Numbered from the stretch's first letter, positions 15,995-28,500 are shown. The stretch is DNA of 64,000 nt from Anaerolineaceae bacterium UBA5404 (GCA_002409625.1 DHNY01000013.1:34009-98008); one strand, 5' to 3'. Translations and numbers: made by a program. The notes: generated from the sequence alone by a model not told the origin.

Positions 15995-16861
15995 TTATCC
16001 TTGTGAGGGTGGAAGCGCCGATTCCGCGGCACACACCACGCCAACCAAGCCGCGCCCGGTATGCGCTCCCAGTGCCGTTCCCAAAACCACCTCTGGCTCC
16101 CAGGTCACGTTAAACACTTTTTCCATTGCCGCTTTCAGTTTAACGCCTCCCTCGGAGTTTGCAGCCGTCACAATCTGCGCGCGAAGTTGCGTTCCTGCCT
16201 CGTGATACTTTTGGAGTAAGGCAGGTATTTCTTCAATCGCTTTTTGGAATGAGCGTTTTTTGCTTTTATCGTAGTATTTCCCATCTTGCTGATCCACCTC
16301 GATAATCGGTTTAATGCCAAGCAATGATGCCAAAAGACCTTTGAGATGGCCAATGCGTCCACCGGCGATCAAATACTTCAAATCGGGCAGCGTAAAGTGG
16401 GAGGTCACCGCTTTTTGGATTTGTGCTAAATGCGCCAATATTTCTTCTCGGGATTTGTTGGCTTTTGCCATCAATGCGGCAGCACGCACCTGCCATGCCT
16501 GTCCTGCTGAAAGGGTGAGCGTATCAACAACAGAAATGTTCGCTTCAGGCACCAACGCAGCGGCTTGTTTGGCAACACCCCAGGTTCCGCTCAATCCAGA
16601 CGAAATGTGAACAGAAATGATATCTGGATCTTCTTTTGCCAGACGTTTGTAAATATCCACCACATCTCCCAAAGATGGCGTGGCGGTTTTGGGCATGCTT
16701 TTGGCTTGATCCATCAAGTCATAAAACTCACGCGCGCCAATATCAATGCCCGCCTGATAAGAAACGCCATCCACCTCTACCTTGAGGGGAAAAACGGTTA
16801 CATCCAAATCCCGATATTCTTCTATGGTGAGATCCGCACCACTATCACATACAATTTTCAT
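15995..16861 (-). CDS. DegV family fatty-acid-binding protein
   Basis: A 288-residue protein of the DegV family, of which the FakB proteins present fatty acids to the kinase FakA. Motifs are the N-terminal CDSGADL, the TATPSLGD segment, HISSGLSGTW and the C-terminal GAHTGRGLVGVV. Family members bind one long acyl chain. No fakA-like DAK kinase lies nearby. GAGGA precedes the ATG, and a TATAAT on the minus strand at 16922-16917 gives a leader of about 50 nt. Confidence 0.9.
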   Translation of the reverse strand: MKIVCDSGADLTIEEYRDLDVTVFPLKVEVDGVSYQAGIDIGAREFYDLMDQAKSMPKTATPSLGDVVDIYKRLAKEDPDIISVHISSGLSGTWGVAKQAAALVPEANISVVDTLTLSAGQAWQVRAAALMAKANKSREEILAHLAQIQKAVTSHFTLPDLKYLIAGGRIGHLKGLLASLLGIKPIIEVDQQDGKYYDKSKKRSFQKAIEEIPALLQKYHEAGTQLRAQIVTAANSEGGVKLKAAMEKVFNVTWEPEVVLGTALGAHTGRGLVGVVCAAESALPPSQG

Positions 16862-16916
16862 AATTGTCCTCTGTCTTCATATTGACTTTTTTGCATTATC
16901 AAGAAAAGTCCGCACT

Positions 16917-16922
16917 ATTATA
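16917..16922 (-). promoter_or_regulatory. -10 element upstream of the DegV gene
   Basis: A perfect TATAAT on the minus strand, 55 bp upstream of the DegV start. No recognisable -35 or TGn extension is present. The motif CTATTATAG occurs twice around it (near 16916 and 16943). Confidence 0.4.
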
Positions 16923-17024
16923 GCGCACTCATTGAGTACGCTCTATTATAGTTTTCTATATTCACTTTACATAGCTTAAAGCTTCTTAAAATGACACAGC
17001 TCATCAAAGACTGGCGGTTTGTCA

Positions 17025-19568
17025 TCACTTTCGTAACGAATTAAACCAGGTGTTTATCACCTTTCGATTGCGTTTCTCAAGCGTCTGTGACATTTCCTGA
17101 ATTTTGCCTAATATATCCTGCAAATCCCATCCGCGATCCAAAATGAGTTGTTTCACCAGCGTGTTGGTGTCTGCTGTCATAGTGGTTTGGGTAAGCATAT
17201 CCACCAAGTGCCAGGGTGAATGAGCCTGCGCCAAAACATCCATGGTAATCAACTCAAGGCGCCTTAGAACCTCTTTCATCATTTTTTGCCCTGTTTCCAA
17301 GTTGCTCGATTCGATGTAAATGCGGTTAATGGGTTCTGTGCCAGAAGCACGCATACGCAGGTAATGATGGTCATCACCACTTTCATCTCGCAACTGCATC
17401 TCAACCAGTTCATAGCGAATACCGCCCAGATAGTCCACGGTCAAGCCAGCTATTTTGGGGTGGCTAAGGCCTTCATTTTGAGCTAAATCAAGATAGTAGT
17501 TAATGAAACCTTCTTTGGCTTCGAGTGGGGCGTCAACATCAGCCCTACCGGCATGCGAACTTGGATCTGTGGAGGTGCCAAAGCTTTCCCAAAGACCAGG
17601 CAAGCTCACCAGTTCATCCCAGATTTCCTGCAGAGAATTCAATGGCTTTTCTTCACGGGTGCCATAATAAGCAACCATGTCCATTACCAAAATGTTTGCC
17701 CAGGGCCCGTCCTTATCCAAAACGTGGCCACGCGTGGTCAATCCGGAGCTTTCTTCGCCACCGATTAAGATTGAATCGCGCCAATTTTCAGGCAATTCCT
17801 TCAAAAAGTTGTAGGCATTATCTGTGCGACGGATTTCTTCAATGTACTTGATACCCACCGGTACTGCGAAAGCATTTTCAAGCGCGCGGGTTTTGATGTC
17901 GCCAACACGGCTTTTATATGCCACTGCCCCAACATAACCGGGCAAAGCGCCTGGTTTGGGTTTGTTGTGCTCATTGCCGGCGATCATACCCGCCAATGGC
18001 TCTAAAAGTGGCGAGCCGGTTTGGGTGGCAATAACACGCCCTGTTAAACCACGATCAAGACCTAAATAGCGCAGAAGCATGGGCAAAATTTGATTAGGTC
18101 TAAAATAGGTGCCGTCACAGTCCACAATGCCGTAACGATCCGCATCGGTATCCATACCCATGCCCAAATGCGCACCGGTTTTTACTACGGTGTCCTTTAG
18201 CAGCTGGTTGAAAGGCTCCTCAGGATTAGCATAATCCTGACCGCCAAGCTCGGGATCCACCTCAGCATGAATAACCGTAAAGCGCACGCCGGCTTCGCCA
18301 ATCAAACGGGTTAGATAATCGCGTCCGGCACCGTGCATTTCATCCACCACGACCATTTTGTCTGCAAAATAAGTGCGAATGCGGTCAAAATCAACAGGAA
18401 TGCGCGCGTTGCCATTGCCGTTGTTCTTGATCCAATGCACATAATTATCCAAGGGGTCAAATCCGGTAACCAAACCACGGGCTTTTGCCGCCCGGATGTC
18501 CGCCTGGCCACCGGCAGCGTCTATCAATTGCAATTCATTAATGCGAAAGGCAATAAAATCGGTCACATTGGTTGGCGCGGGATAGCCCAGACGCGGGTTA
18601 AACTTGATGCCCTGCCATTCAGGTGGGTTGTGGCTGGCAGTGGCAACAATCAAGCCTGCCACATCATCCTGCGGTAAAACATCGGTTTCGTAGAATGAGA
18701 GCGCAGGTGTTGGCACATCACGCGTACCAATATCCAGCCTAAAACCATTGGCAAGACAGGTCTCAGCTGCCCATTGGGTTACCAGGTCGGCATTGGCGCG
18801 GGTGTCATGCCCCAAAACCACACGTCTGCCAGAAAGATTCTCTGCGCCAACAAACGCCGGCACATTTTCGTTGTTCATAAAGTCACAAATCGCCTGCACC
18901 ACTTGCCGGGCGCGGGTTTCGGTAAAATCATTGCCCCATCTTCCGCGCACACCAGAGGTGCCAAAGCGCAAATACTTGCGGTCATAAATCTCACGCAAGA
19001 GCCCTTTTACACCTGCCAAGCCAATCAAAACAGGGTCAGCAGTTCGCAGGCGCATAGCATACAAACGCTCATAAATATTGCCAATTTGAATAACCCGATA
19101 TGCCATTAAACGGTCTGGGTCCTGTTTGTGATCCAGCGTTTCCAAAAGCGGGAGTATTTCAAAGGCGATGTCTTCTTTTAGGCTGTCAAAGATGGGTGAA
19201 GTTAGATAAAACCGCGCCAAATCGATTGCCTTGCGACGCATTTGCGCGCTCTTTGGGACATAATCCTCATCGATTTCCTTGCGAAAAGCCTCGCCTTTGC
19301 TGTCTTTTGGCAGAAAAAGTTCCAAACGACCTTGCGTTCCAGTGGCGGCAAGGCTGAGCAACAAACTCAAAATGCGTGAGCTTGTGGTCCGGTCTTGCCC
19401 CAAAAGGGCTGTATTGGATTGCAGCCAAAGTTCCAGCTCGTCCAGAAAAGCGCTCATATCCGCGATGGCAGGTTGCCAAAGCTCCGCTTTATCGGCAACT
19501 AAAATCGCCCGGTTAAGGCGATTAAATCGAAAAGGTATTTGTGTCACAAAAGGTTTGTCATTAATCAT
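17025..19568 (-). CDS. Phosphoglucomutase/phosphomannomutase family enzyme (long)
   Basis: An 847-residue alpha-D-phosphohexomutase. The core starts near residue 200 with LRFGTSGVRGRWG, followed by the phosphoserine loop VATASHNP, the metal loop DTDADRYGI, the sugar-specificity loop GEESSGLTTRGH and the phosphate-binding loop RASGTEPINRIYIES. About 195 N-terminal residues precede the core and about 100 follow it, so it is much longer than a 450-550 residue mutase. It probably interconverts hexose 1- and 6-phosphates. GGAG precedes the ATG. It is third in the operon after the endonuclease-like gene and glmM. Confidence 0.88.
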   Translation of the reverse strand: MINDKPFVTQIPFRFNRLNRAILVADKAELWQPAIADMSAFLDELELWLQSNTALLGQDRTTSSRILSLLLSLAATGTQGRLELFLPKDSKGEAFRKEIDEDYVPKSAQMRRKAIDLARFYLTSPIFDSLKEDIAFEILPLLETLDHKQDPDRLMAYRVIQIGNIYERLYAMRLRTADPVLIGLAGVKGLLREIYDRKYLRFGTSGVRGRWGNDFTETRARQVVQAICDFMNNENVPAFVGAENLSGRRVVLGHDTRANADLVTQWAAETCLANGFRLDIGTRDVPTPALSFYETDVLPQDDVAGLIVATASHNPPEWQGIKFNPRLGYPAPTNVTDFIAFRINELQLIDAAGGQADIRAAKARGLVTGFDPLDNYVHWIKNNGNGNARIPVDFDRIRTYFADKMVVVDEMHGAGRDYLTRLIGEAGVRFTVIHAEVDPELGGQDYANPEEPFNQLLKDTVVKTGAHLGMGMDTDADRYGIVDCDGTYFRPNQILPMLLRYLGLDRGLTGRVIATQTGSPLLEPLAGMIAGNEHNKPKPGALPGYVGAVAYKSRVGDIKTRALENAFAVPVGIKYIEEIRRTDNAYNFLKELPENWRDSILIGGEESSGLTTRGHVLDKDGPWANILVMDMVAYYGTREEKPLNSLQEIWDELVSLPGLWESFGTSTDPSSHAGRADVDAPLEAKEGFINYYLDLAQNEGLSHPKIAGLTVDYLGGIRYELVEMQLRDESGDDHHYLRMRASGTEPINRIYIESSNLETGQKMMKEVLRRLELITMDVLAQAHSPWHLVDMLTQTTMTADTNTLVKQLILDRGWDLQDILGKIQEMSQTLEKRNRKVINTWFNSLRK

Positions 19569-19588
19569 GGTTTACTCCAAATAGTCAA

Positions 19589-21061
19589 TTATGCCTTGGC
19601 AATCAATCCGCCATCAGCCACATTCAAGACTTCAATTTTACTCCCAGCGGGCGTACCGGTTTCCGCTTGCACCAACTCACAAATTTCCCAGGCGATTTTC
19701 GCCAGCTCATCCGCCGTATGACGGGTGTCTGCTTCAAGCATTAAACGGTATTTATCTTCCGTGCCAGAATAACGGGAATTAATTTCCACCAAGCCGGGCA
19801 GGTTTTCGCGCAAGGTTTTAAAACGCTCGCTCAAGGCTTTTAAATCATCCAGGGGAATCTTTTTGGCAACATCACATGAAGCCACCATCTGCGGGTATTT
19901 TTGAATGCGGTCTGCCAGGCTAGCCAAGCGTTGTTCGCCCGACTCCATCATCACGCGCAAAACAAACAACATGGTGCGCAAGCCATCTCCGGTGTGGTGA
20001 TTTTGATCCAATAAGATAATATGTCCGCTCTGCTCACCACCCAATCCCAATTTGGTCTTGGTGCGGGCTTCTTCCTGAATTTTTTGCAGTGCCTCGGTCA
20101 CATATTTATCACCAACTTCTGTGGTCTTGAGTTTAAAACCTTTGCTCTGGGCGTATTGCTTCAATGCGCCATTTGCCATAACCGTGGTTACCAGCGTATC
20201 ACCAAGCAGCATATCCTCTTTGTGTAAACATTCCGCCAGAATCGCAAGCATATGATCGCCGTCAATCAGGCGTCCAAGTTCATCCAGGAAAATGACACGA
20301 TCAGCGTCACCATCAAAAGCGACTGCCAAATCCGCGCCATGTTCTTTCATCAAGGCAGCAAGTTCAGCTGGATTTGAGCGCGCGCGTTCAGACCCAGAAC
20401 GAACATTAATTGATTTGCCATACCGTTCAACATTAATCGGCACAACATCAGCGCCCAAAATTTGTAAAACGCGTGGGGAAATCCGGCCTGCCGCGCCATT
20501 TGAACAATCCATCAAAATGCGCTTGCCATCAAGCTTCAATCCGCGCTGACTTGATAACAAATCACGCACGTAGCGGGCATGCAAATCGGACCTGTCAAAC
20601 ACTTTGTTTTCGTCCATCTCTGGGAAGACTTCAATATCTGTTCCCTCCAGCACCGCTTCAATTTCCAGCTCCTGCTCAAGGCTCAATTTGCTGCCCTGAC
20701 TGTTAAAGAACTTAATCCCATTTTGATCGGCAGGATTGTGGGATGCCGAAATAACCACACCAGCAGTGGCTTGATAATCCTGGGTTAAGAAAGCAACCCC
20801 GGGTGTAGGTAGGATGCCCAAATCCCAAACGATGGCGCCGGTTGCGGTTAAACCCCGGGTGAGGGCTTCTTGCAATCTGGGACCAGACTCTCGTGTATCG
20901 CGTCCGATCATAAAGATGGGTTGCTCATTTATCGCGTCTGCATCGTGTCCTAAAACGGTTCCAACCGCGTAACCAAGACGGGTCATAAAAGCTTCTGTCA
21001 TGGGGTGTTGACCGTAGGTACCCCGAATGCCATCCGTTCCAAAAAACTTTATTGTTTGCAT
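19589..21061 (-). CDS. glmM: Phosphoglucosamine mutase
   Basis: A 490-residue phosphohexomutase. It begins FFGTDGIRGTYG, the canonical GlmM opening, and has the catalytic Ser107 in SASHNP, metal loop DGDADRVIF, sugar loop GGEQSGHI and phosphate loop RYSGTEDKYR. It converts glucosamine-6-phosphate to glucosamine-1-phosphate for UDP-GlcNAc. It is slightly longer than the usual 445. The ATG at 21061 is chosen because GAAGGTG precedes it; a TTG 12 bases upstream also lies in frame. It has 12 bp of separation from the upstream gene and 20 bp from the downstream mutase, consistent with one transcript. Confidence 0.88.
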   Translation of the reverse strand: MQTIKFFGTDGIRGTYGQHPMTEAFMTRLGYAVGTVLGHDADAINEQPIFMIGRDTRESGPRLQEALTRGLTATGAIVWDLGILPTPGVAFLTQDYQATAGVVISASHNPADQNGIKFFNSQGSKLSLEQELEIEAVLEGTDIEVFPEMDENKVFDRSDLHARYVRDLLSSQRGLKLDGKRILMDCSNGAAGRISPRVLQILGADVVPINVERYGKSINVRSGSERARSNPAELAALMKEHGADLAVAFDGDADRVIFLDELGRLIDGDHMLAILAECLHKEDMLLGDTLVTTVMANGALKQYAQSKGFKLKTTEVGDKYVTEALQKIQEEARTKTKLGLGGEQSGHIILLDQNHHTGDGLRTMLFVLRVMMESGEQRLASLADRIQKYPQMVASCDVAKKIPLDDLKALSERFKTLRENLPGLVEINSRYSGTEDKYRLMLEADTRHTADELAKIAWEICELVQAETGTPAGSKIEVLNVADGGLIAKA

Positions 21062-21073
21062 AATCACCTTCAA

Positions 21074-21967
21074 CTATCTTATTTCGATATCTGCCACAAC
21101 CGGCAGGTGGTCTGAAACCCGTCGGGTCAGCTCATCATCAATAACATGGCAACTGTAACTCACCAAACGGTTTGCCGGTGCAAAATAAATATGGTCAACA
21201 CTTCCCGCATTGCCATGCGTGGGAATGTCATTCTCGGGCACCAGGCGCACGAAATTGTTATCTTCAACCAAGTGGTTTTTGAGGGTAAATTCATCCGGCT
21301 TGGCATTAAAATCGCCCATCAAAATGATCGGTTCGCCGGGAATGAGCACATGTTTTTCAATCAGACCCAAGACATTCAAAATCTGCTTTGAGCGCGCCAT
21401 TTCTGCTGACTGAATGGTTTCTTCCCAAGCGTTTTCACCACGTTCGCCTACAAGTGTGGTAAGGTGCAAGTTGAGCACAAAAGGAAATGGTGCGTTTTTA
21501 AGGCGGGTAATAATCACGTATCGTGGATCAGTATCGCGTGTGCCTTCATAGCGAACTGGCTGAAAAACCGGCACATTGCGTGGCACACCCGTTCTCTCAG
21601 TATCGCCAAGGCGCGCGAATGGCATATGCGAGAATACTGCATTCCCTTTGGACCAATCCCACCAGTCATTAAACAGACCTTCAACCATCAAGGCTTGTTT
21701 CACCTGTAAATGCTGTTTCATTGAAAGGGTTTCGCCATAAAAAGCGTGTCCGAATTGCGCGTCGTAGCGGATGCGATCCGTCATGCTATGTAAATGCCCG
21801 TCGCCATCCAGATACTGGGCGATTTCCTGCACACCTAGCACATCCGGTTTAACACGGTTGATAAGTTCGGAAATCGCTTCCGATTTATCATAACTTTCCT
21901 GGGGTGAACCCCGGTAATTTTTGATTCCGCCACCCAGGTTAAGGGTCATCAGACGAAGTTTGAGCAT
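21074..21967 (-). CDS. Endonuclease/exonuclease/phosphatase family protein
   Basis: A 297-residue DNase I-fold enzyme. Motifs are MTLNLGG near the N-terminus, DVLGVQEI with the metal-binding Glu, MGDFNAKPDE and the C-terminal SVDHIYF and VSDHLPVVADI. No signal peptide is visible, so it is probably cytoplasmic. The family includes AP endonucleases, phosphodiesterases and sphingomyelinases, and the substrate is open. It opens the operon with glmM and the long mutase. AAGGAG lies 12 bases before the ATG. Confidence 0.83.
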   Translation of the reverse strand: MLKLRLMTLNLGGGIKNYRGSPQESYDKSEAISELINRVKPDVLGVQEIAQYLDGDGHLHSMTDRIRYDAQFGHAFYGETLSMKQHLQVKQALMVEGLFNDWWDWSKGNAVFSHMPFARLGDTERTGVPRNVPVFQPVRYEGTRDTDPRYVIITRLKNAPFPFVLNLHLTTLVGERGENAWEETIQSAEMARSKQILNVLGLIEKHVLIPGEPIILMGDFNAKPDEFTLKNHLVEDNNFVRLVPENDIPTHGNAGSVDHIYFAPANRLVSYSCHVIDDELTRRVSDHLPVVADIEIR

Positions 21968-21999
21968 GAGCGTATCAGGTCTCCTTATGTGTTGCCTGA

Positions 22000-22008
22000 A
22001 TTATACCA
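22000..22008 (-). promoter_or_regulatory. Extended -10 promoter of the EEP-glmM-mutase operon
   Basis: TGG-TATAAT on the minus strand at 22008-22000, 33 bp upstream of the first start codon. No -35 match is visible, which an extended -10 can tolerate. Confidence 0.6.
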
Positions 22009-22302
22009 AGCAAAACCATGCCCCGACATGATCCTTAAAAAGCTGTTTAATCTTAATTGAACAACTCAAATGAAAGTTGGGTTTTGCAAAAACGCAAGCG
22101 ATTGTATCTGATGTTGTGCGCTCACAAAAACTAAAAATCAAAGGACCTTGGCTTTTGAATATCGTCCATAAGGTTTAGACCACTTAATCAAACAGCATTC
22201 CAACAAAGCTTCAGTTTTTTAACAGCAGGTTTAAAAGCGGACTTTTGAATTTGAGGCGGTTTTTTCCGTCTGACGGGCTTTTTATCCGAAAAGTGCGCCT
22301 CG
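22009..22302. other. Divergent intergenic region, no gene seen
   Basis: AT-rich spacer between the divergent EEP operon and gyrA. It holds no supported ORF, tRNA or long repeat. A short CCGTC/GACGG dyad near 22266-22276 sits between T tracts and may be a weak hairpin. Confidence 0.45.
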
Positions 22303-22311
22303 TGGTATAAT
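22303..22311 (+). promoter_or_regulatory. Extended -10 promoter of gyrA
   Basis: TGG-TATAAT at 22303-22311, 47 bp before the gyrA ATG. The -35 region is poor. Confidence 0.6.
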
Positions 22312-22358
22312 TATTAGGTTGCGCTGGCATCAAAAAATCAGTCAGCCGGAAAGACATT

Positions 22359-25097
<2,739 letters not shown>

Positions 25098-25134
25098 TTA
25101 AGTGTTTTCTTCTAAAAACCAACAAAATCAACTG

Positions 25135-25164
25135 GCGCGTGGCAGGATGCCACGCGCTTTTTTT
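25135..25164 (+). terminator. Intrinsic terminator of gyrA
   Basis: GCGCGTGGCA and TGCCACGCGC (25135-25144 with 25148-25157) form a 10-bp GC-rich stem with a three-base loop, followed by TTTTTTTA. Confidence 0.9.
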
Positions 25165-25317
25165 AGTTTTAGAGCAACTCCTTCCGGGCTGCTTTGCCAG
25201 GTCTCCAGACCGGGCATTTTCCTACGCGCACGGTGAGGACACCGGCGCGATCTGTGGCGTTAAAAGGAATAAATTAGAGGATAAAGAATAATTTTTTCAG
25301 AAAATAAAAGGGGTTGC

Positions 25318-26100
25318 TTAGAGGGTAGCAGGCCTAATTTCAGAAGAATAAAGCTGACGTAATGTGCCTTGCTCATCTTCGACCAAAAGCGCGGCGTTAT
25401 CTTGCACACCAATCAGGCGGAACCATTCGATTTCGCCTTTTTCGTTGGCAATTTGCACCTTTTCACCCACATAAGCTAATTTTTCGTTCCATTTCAGAAT
25501 GAAATCTTTAGAACCCATCTCCGGGCGGATTTCATTTAGGCGGGTCAACAACGATGTTAAAACCTCATCAACAGAAACTGGATAGCCTAATTGCGCCTCC
25601 AAACTACTGGCTCTAAAACGCAAACTTTCTGATGGCGGATGTGAGCCCAAGCCCACATTGACCCCAATACCCACAACAACCGCTTCTGCAAAATCACTGC
25701 TCCACAAGGTTTCTGTGAGAATACCACACACCTTGGCGCCGTTCAGTAAAACGTCATTAGGCCATTTGAGCTTCCCCTTTAAGTCATATTTGCTTTCAAA
25801 AACATCCAGCAAGGCTAAACCTGCCAAAGCTGTAAATCGGAATAAGTTAGCTTGTTCCTCATCACTCGGTCGAATCAAAAGGCTCAGCGCAAGCGATTGC
25901 CCTGGCGTTCCCTCCCACTGGCGGTCCATGCGTCCACGTCCTTTGGTTTGTTTTTGGGCGGTCAGCGCAATATTGCCCGGAGCGCCTGCCTCAGCCAGCG
26001 CTAAGGCATCCGTGTTGGTGGATCCAGTTTCCACAAGCGAATAAACCTTAAAACCCGCTATTTCTTTCGGTGTAATTCCTTTGATGAGATTGAGTGCCAT
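25318..26100 (-). CDS. birA: Biotin--[acetyl-CoA-carboxylase] ligase
   Basis: A 260-residue class I (monofunctional) biotin protein ligase without the N-terminal DNA-binding domain of E. coli BirA. It has STNTDA, the biotinyl-AMP loop KGRGRMDRQW, KWPNDVLL and GIGVNVG, followed by the small C-terminal SH3-like domain. It attaches biotin to carrier proteins such as the acetyl-CoA carboxylase BCCP. It lies 21 bp after the histidine kinase gene at the end of the secA-surE-kinase-birA cluster. Confidence 0.92.
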   Translation of the reverse strand: MALNLIKGITPKEIAGFKVYSLVETGSTNTDALALAEAGAPGNIALTAQKQTKGRGRMDRQWEGTPGQSLALSLLIRPSDEEQANLFRFTALAGLALLDVFESKYDLKGKLKWPNDVLLNGAKVCGILTETLWSSDFAEAVVVGIGVNVGLGSHPPSESLRFRASSLEAQLGYPVSVDEVLTSLLTRLNEIRPEMGSKDFILKWNEKLAYVGEKVQIANEKGEIEWFRLIGVQDNAALLVEDEQGTLRQLYSSEIRPATL

Positions 26101-26121
26101 AATTCTTTGCCTTTTGGCAAA

Positions 26122-27678
26122 TTATAAAGGCTTAGGGAAGAATCGGGGCAAAGTAAAACAAATTTTAGCCCCTTCCTTATAATTTTCGTCTATCCAAATT
26201 TTGCCGCCGTGGGCTTCCACAATCGATTTACTCAAAAACAATCCCAAACCTGTTCCTTTGCTGGTCTTTGTGCTATGGTCCGCGCGATAAAAACGGTCAA
26301 AGGCATGTGGCACGTCCATTGGATCAAAACCAGGACCATGGTCAGAAATACACAGCTTAACCGCATCTTCAAAGATTTCACCATCAACTTCAATGGGTCC
26401 CGCGTCTGCATATTTCAAACTATTGGAAATGAGATTGCTAAGCAGCTGATTGATGCGCGTTGGATCAGCATAGACCAGCGGAAAATCATGCGGCAAATGG
26501 GTAATGAGGGGTTTTTTCTCTGCGTGCACAGTATGCTTGCGCAAGAGATCTTCCACCAAAGCGTCAATATCTAATTCGCTCGCGCGCAATGCCAAACCGC
26601 CGGCTTGCAGGCGGGTTGCATCAAGCAAATCCTCAACCATGGCAGCCAAATGGTCGGCTTCATCTTCGATAACCGCCAGGCTTTCATCCACCATGGCCTT
26701 ATCCCATTTCACATCATCGCGACGCAAAGTGCTGGCGTAACCTTTAATCAAGGCGATTGGCGTTTTGAGTTCATGGCTGATAACCGACATAAAACCGGTT
26801 TTTAGATCTTCAGCTGTGCGATGGCGGGTGATATCCCGCACCGAAGCAATAATGTTCAAAAGTTGCCCGTCGCTATTAAAAAGTGGCGCGTAATTGATTG
26901 AAACCGGCAAAGGCGCCAAACCACCCCAGCGTGTCATATCGCCTTCGATGAACATTTCTTCACGGGGATAGCGCGTCCAGCCAAAGGTCATCGCCTCAGT
27001 AATCGGCAAACCTTTTTTGACACCTTGCCAAACCAACACTTCATCATAAGTCCTGCCAATTAAAGAGCCTGGGGAGGCATTGATCAGTTTACAAAATGCC
27101 GCATTGACCTGGGTGACCTTTAATTCCGGGCTCAAAATGAGAATACCATCTGCCACCGAATCAAGCAATGCCGCCACACGCAAATTGTGGTCAAGCACTT
27201 CTTTATAGAGCTTGGCATTGCGCACCGCAATGGCAGCCTGGTTAGCAAAACTATTTAAAAGCGAGTAGTCATTGGCACTAAAAGTGGTACGATAGTTGCG
27301 AAAGACATAAATCTGACCAATCACCTGACCGCGCGTGATCATAGAAATACCCACACTTGAAATCATGCCCATGCTGATATCACTGAGCATCTTGTTCATT
27401 TCAGGGATGCGTGCGCCATCTTCACCAAGGTCTTCCGGCAAGGTTGCCATCCAATCCTCAATATAAGTGTAAAGCGCCTCAGGCAAACCTTGATGCACCG
27501 CAATGTTCCAGTCCTGGGTTTCATCCAATAGCGCAATGAAGCCGGCATGCCCACTGAGCATCTCGACGGTGATGCGCAAAATACGCGTGAGCAGCACGGG
27601 TAAGTCGAGCTCTTCAGTAAGCGCGCGTAAAATTTCTAACAGGTAGTCCCGTTGCCGAACACGATAATCAGGTAACAT
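26122..27678 (-). CDS. GAF-PAS sensor histidine kinase
   Basis: A 518-residue soluble kinase. A GAF domain covers about 15-165, a PAS domain about 175-290, then HisKA with phospho-acceptor His302 in SHELKTP and a HATPase domain with N box (LLSNLISNSLKYA), DHGPGFD and GTGLGLFLSK. There are no transmembrane helices, so the signal is cytosolic. No response regulator is next to it, making it an orphan kinase within this window. GAAGGA precedes the ATG. It sits 24 bp after surE. Confidence 0.9.
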   Translation of the reverse strand: MLPDYRVRQRDYLLEILRALTEELDLPVLLTRILRITVEMLSGHAGFIALLDETQDWNIAVHQGLPEALYTYIEDWMATLPEDLGEDGARIPEMNKMLSDISMGMISSVGISMITRGQVIGQIYVFRNYRTTFSANDYSLLNSFANQAAIAVRNAKLYKEVLDHNLRVAALLDSVADGILILSPELKVTQVNAAFCKLINASPGSLIGRTYDEVLVWQGVKKGLPITEAMTFGWTRYPREEMFIEGDMTRWGGLAPLPVSINYAPLFNSDGQLLNIIASVRDITRHRTAEDLKTGFMSVISHELKTPIALIKGYASTLRRDDVKWDKAMVDESLAVIEDEADHLAAMVEDLLDATRLQAGGLALRASELDIDALVEDLLRKHTVHAEKKPLITHLPHDFPLVYADPTRINQLLSNLISNSLKYADAGPIEVDGEIFEDAVKLCISDHGPGFDPMDVPHAFDRFYRADHSTKTSKGTGLGLFLSKSIVEAHGGKIWIDENYKEGAKICFTLPRFFPKPL

Positions 27679-27702
27679 TTTTATCCTTCGTAATTGCTTT
27701 TC

Positions 27703-28482
27703 TTAGTCTAAATGTTTTCCAGCTCGCGCCAAAGCCGCATAGTTGGTGTTGTCCATGTGCAAAGGTGTAACCGAGATGTAACCTTGTTGAAGCGCGCCGT
27801 AATCAGTGAAGTCTTCCATCAGTCCGGTTGGTTGTTTGCCGCCAATCCAGAAATAAGGTCTTCCAAAGGGGTCTTCACGTTTGAGTAAAAAATCGTGGTA
27901 ATAACGCGTTCCCAGTCGTGTGAACTGCACGCCTTTGTAGTCATCTTCGGGCATAAAAGGCAGGTTGATGTTCCAGATAACCATCTCTTCGTCTTCCATG
28001 GGTCGCTCTAAAAGCTTGAGGATAATTTCGGTCGCTTTTTGGGCGGATTTTGAAAAGTCAAGATTCCCATCGTTATACTCAGGCGCGTCAAGCGAAACAG
28101 CAAACCCTGGCTTTCCCATAATCGCTGCTTCAAGTGCAGCGGCAACTGTGCCAGAATAGCTGACATCTGTACCAATATTCGCATTATTATTAATGCCAGA
28201 GACCACGAAGTCGAATTCCATGTCTAAAGCGCCCATTAACGCCAATGCCACGCAATCACTCGGTGCGCCATCCGAACTGTATGCCCATGAGCCATCCGAA
28301 AGTTGCAATGTCTTGATACGCAAAGGCACATTCATCGTCTTTTTATGCCCACAAGCCGACCAGTTTTTATCAGGCGCCAAAATGGTCACCTCAAAACCCG
28401 GCACCTGACGCAAAGCCTGTGCCATTGCCAAAATACCTTTGCTTCTAACCCCATCGTCATTTGTTAATAAAATGCGTTTCAT
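27703..28482 (-). CDS. surE: 5'-nucleotidase SurE
   Basis: A 259-residue SurE phosphatase, which dephosphorylates nucleoside monophosphates. The metal site motif LLTNDDG is at the N-terminus, with SDGAPSDCV and VSGINNNANIGTDVSYSGTVAAA further on. The ATG at 28482 gives the conserved N-terminus MKRILLTNDDG; a TTG nine bases upstream is an alternative with closer AAGGG. It begins 18 bp after the secA stop codon, consistent with co-transcription. Confidence 0.92.
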   Translation of the reverse strand: MKRILLTNDDGVRSKGILAMAQALRQVPGFEVTILAPDKNWSACGHKKTMNVPLRIKTLQLSDGSWAYSSDGAPSDCVALALMGALDMEFDFVVSGINNNANIGTDVSYSGTVAAALEAAIMGKPGFAVSLDAPEYNDGNLDFSKSAQKATEIILKLLERPMEDEEMVIWNINLPFMPEDDYKGVQFTRLGTRYYHDFLLKREDPFGRPYFWIGGKQPTGLMEDFTDYGALQQGYISVTPLHMDNTNYAALARAGKHLD

Positions 28483-28500
28483 CTGTATCAATAAACCCTT

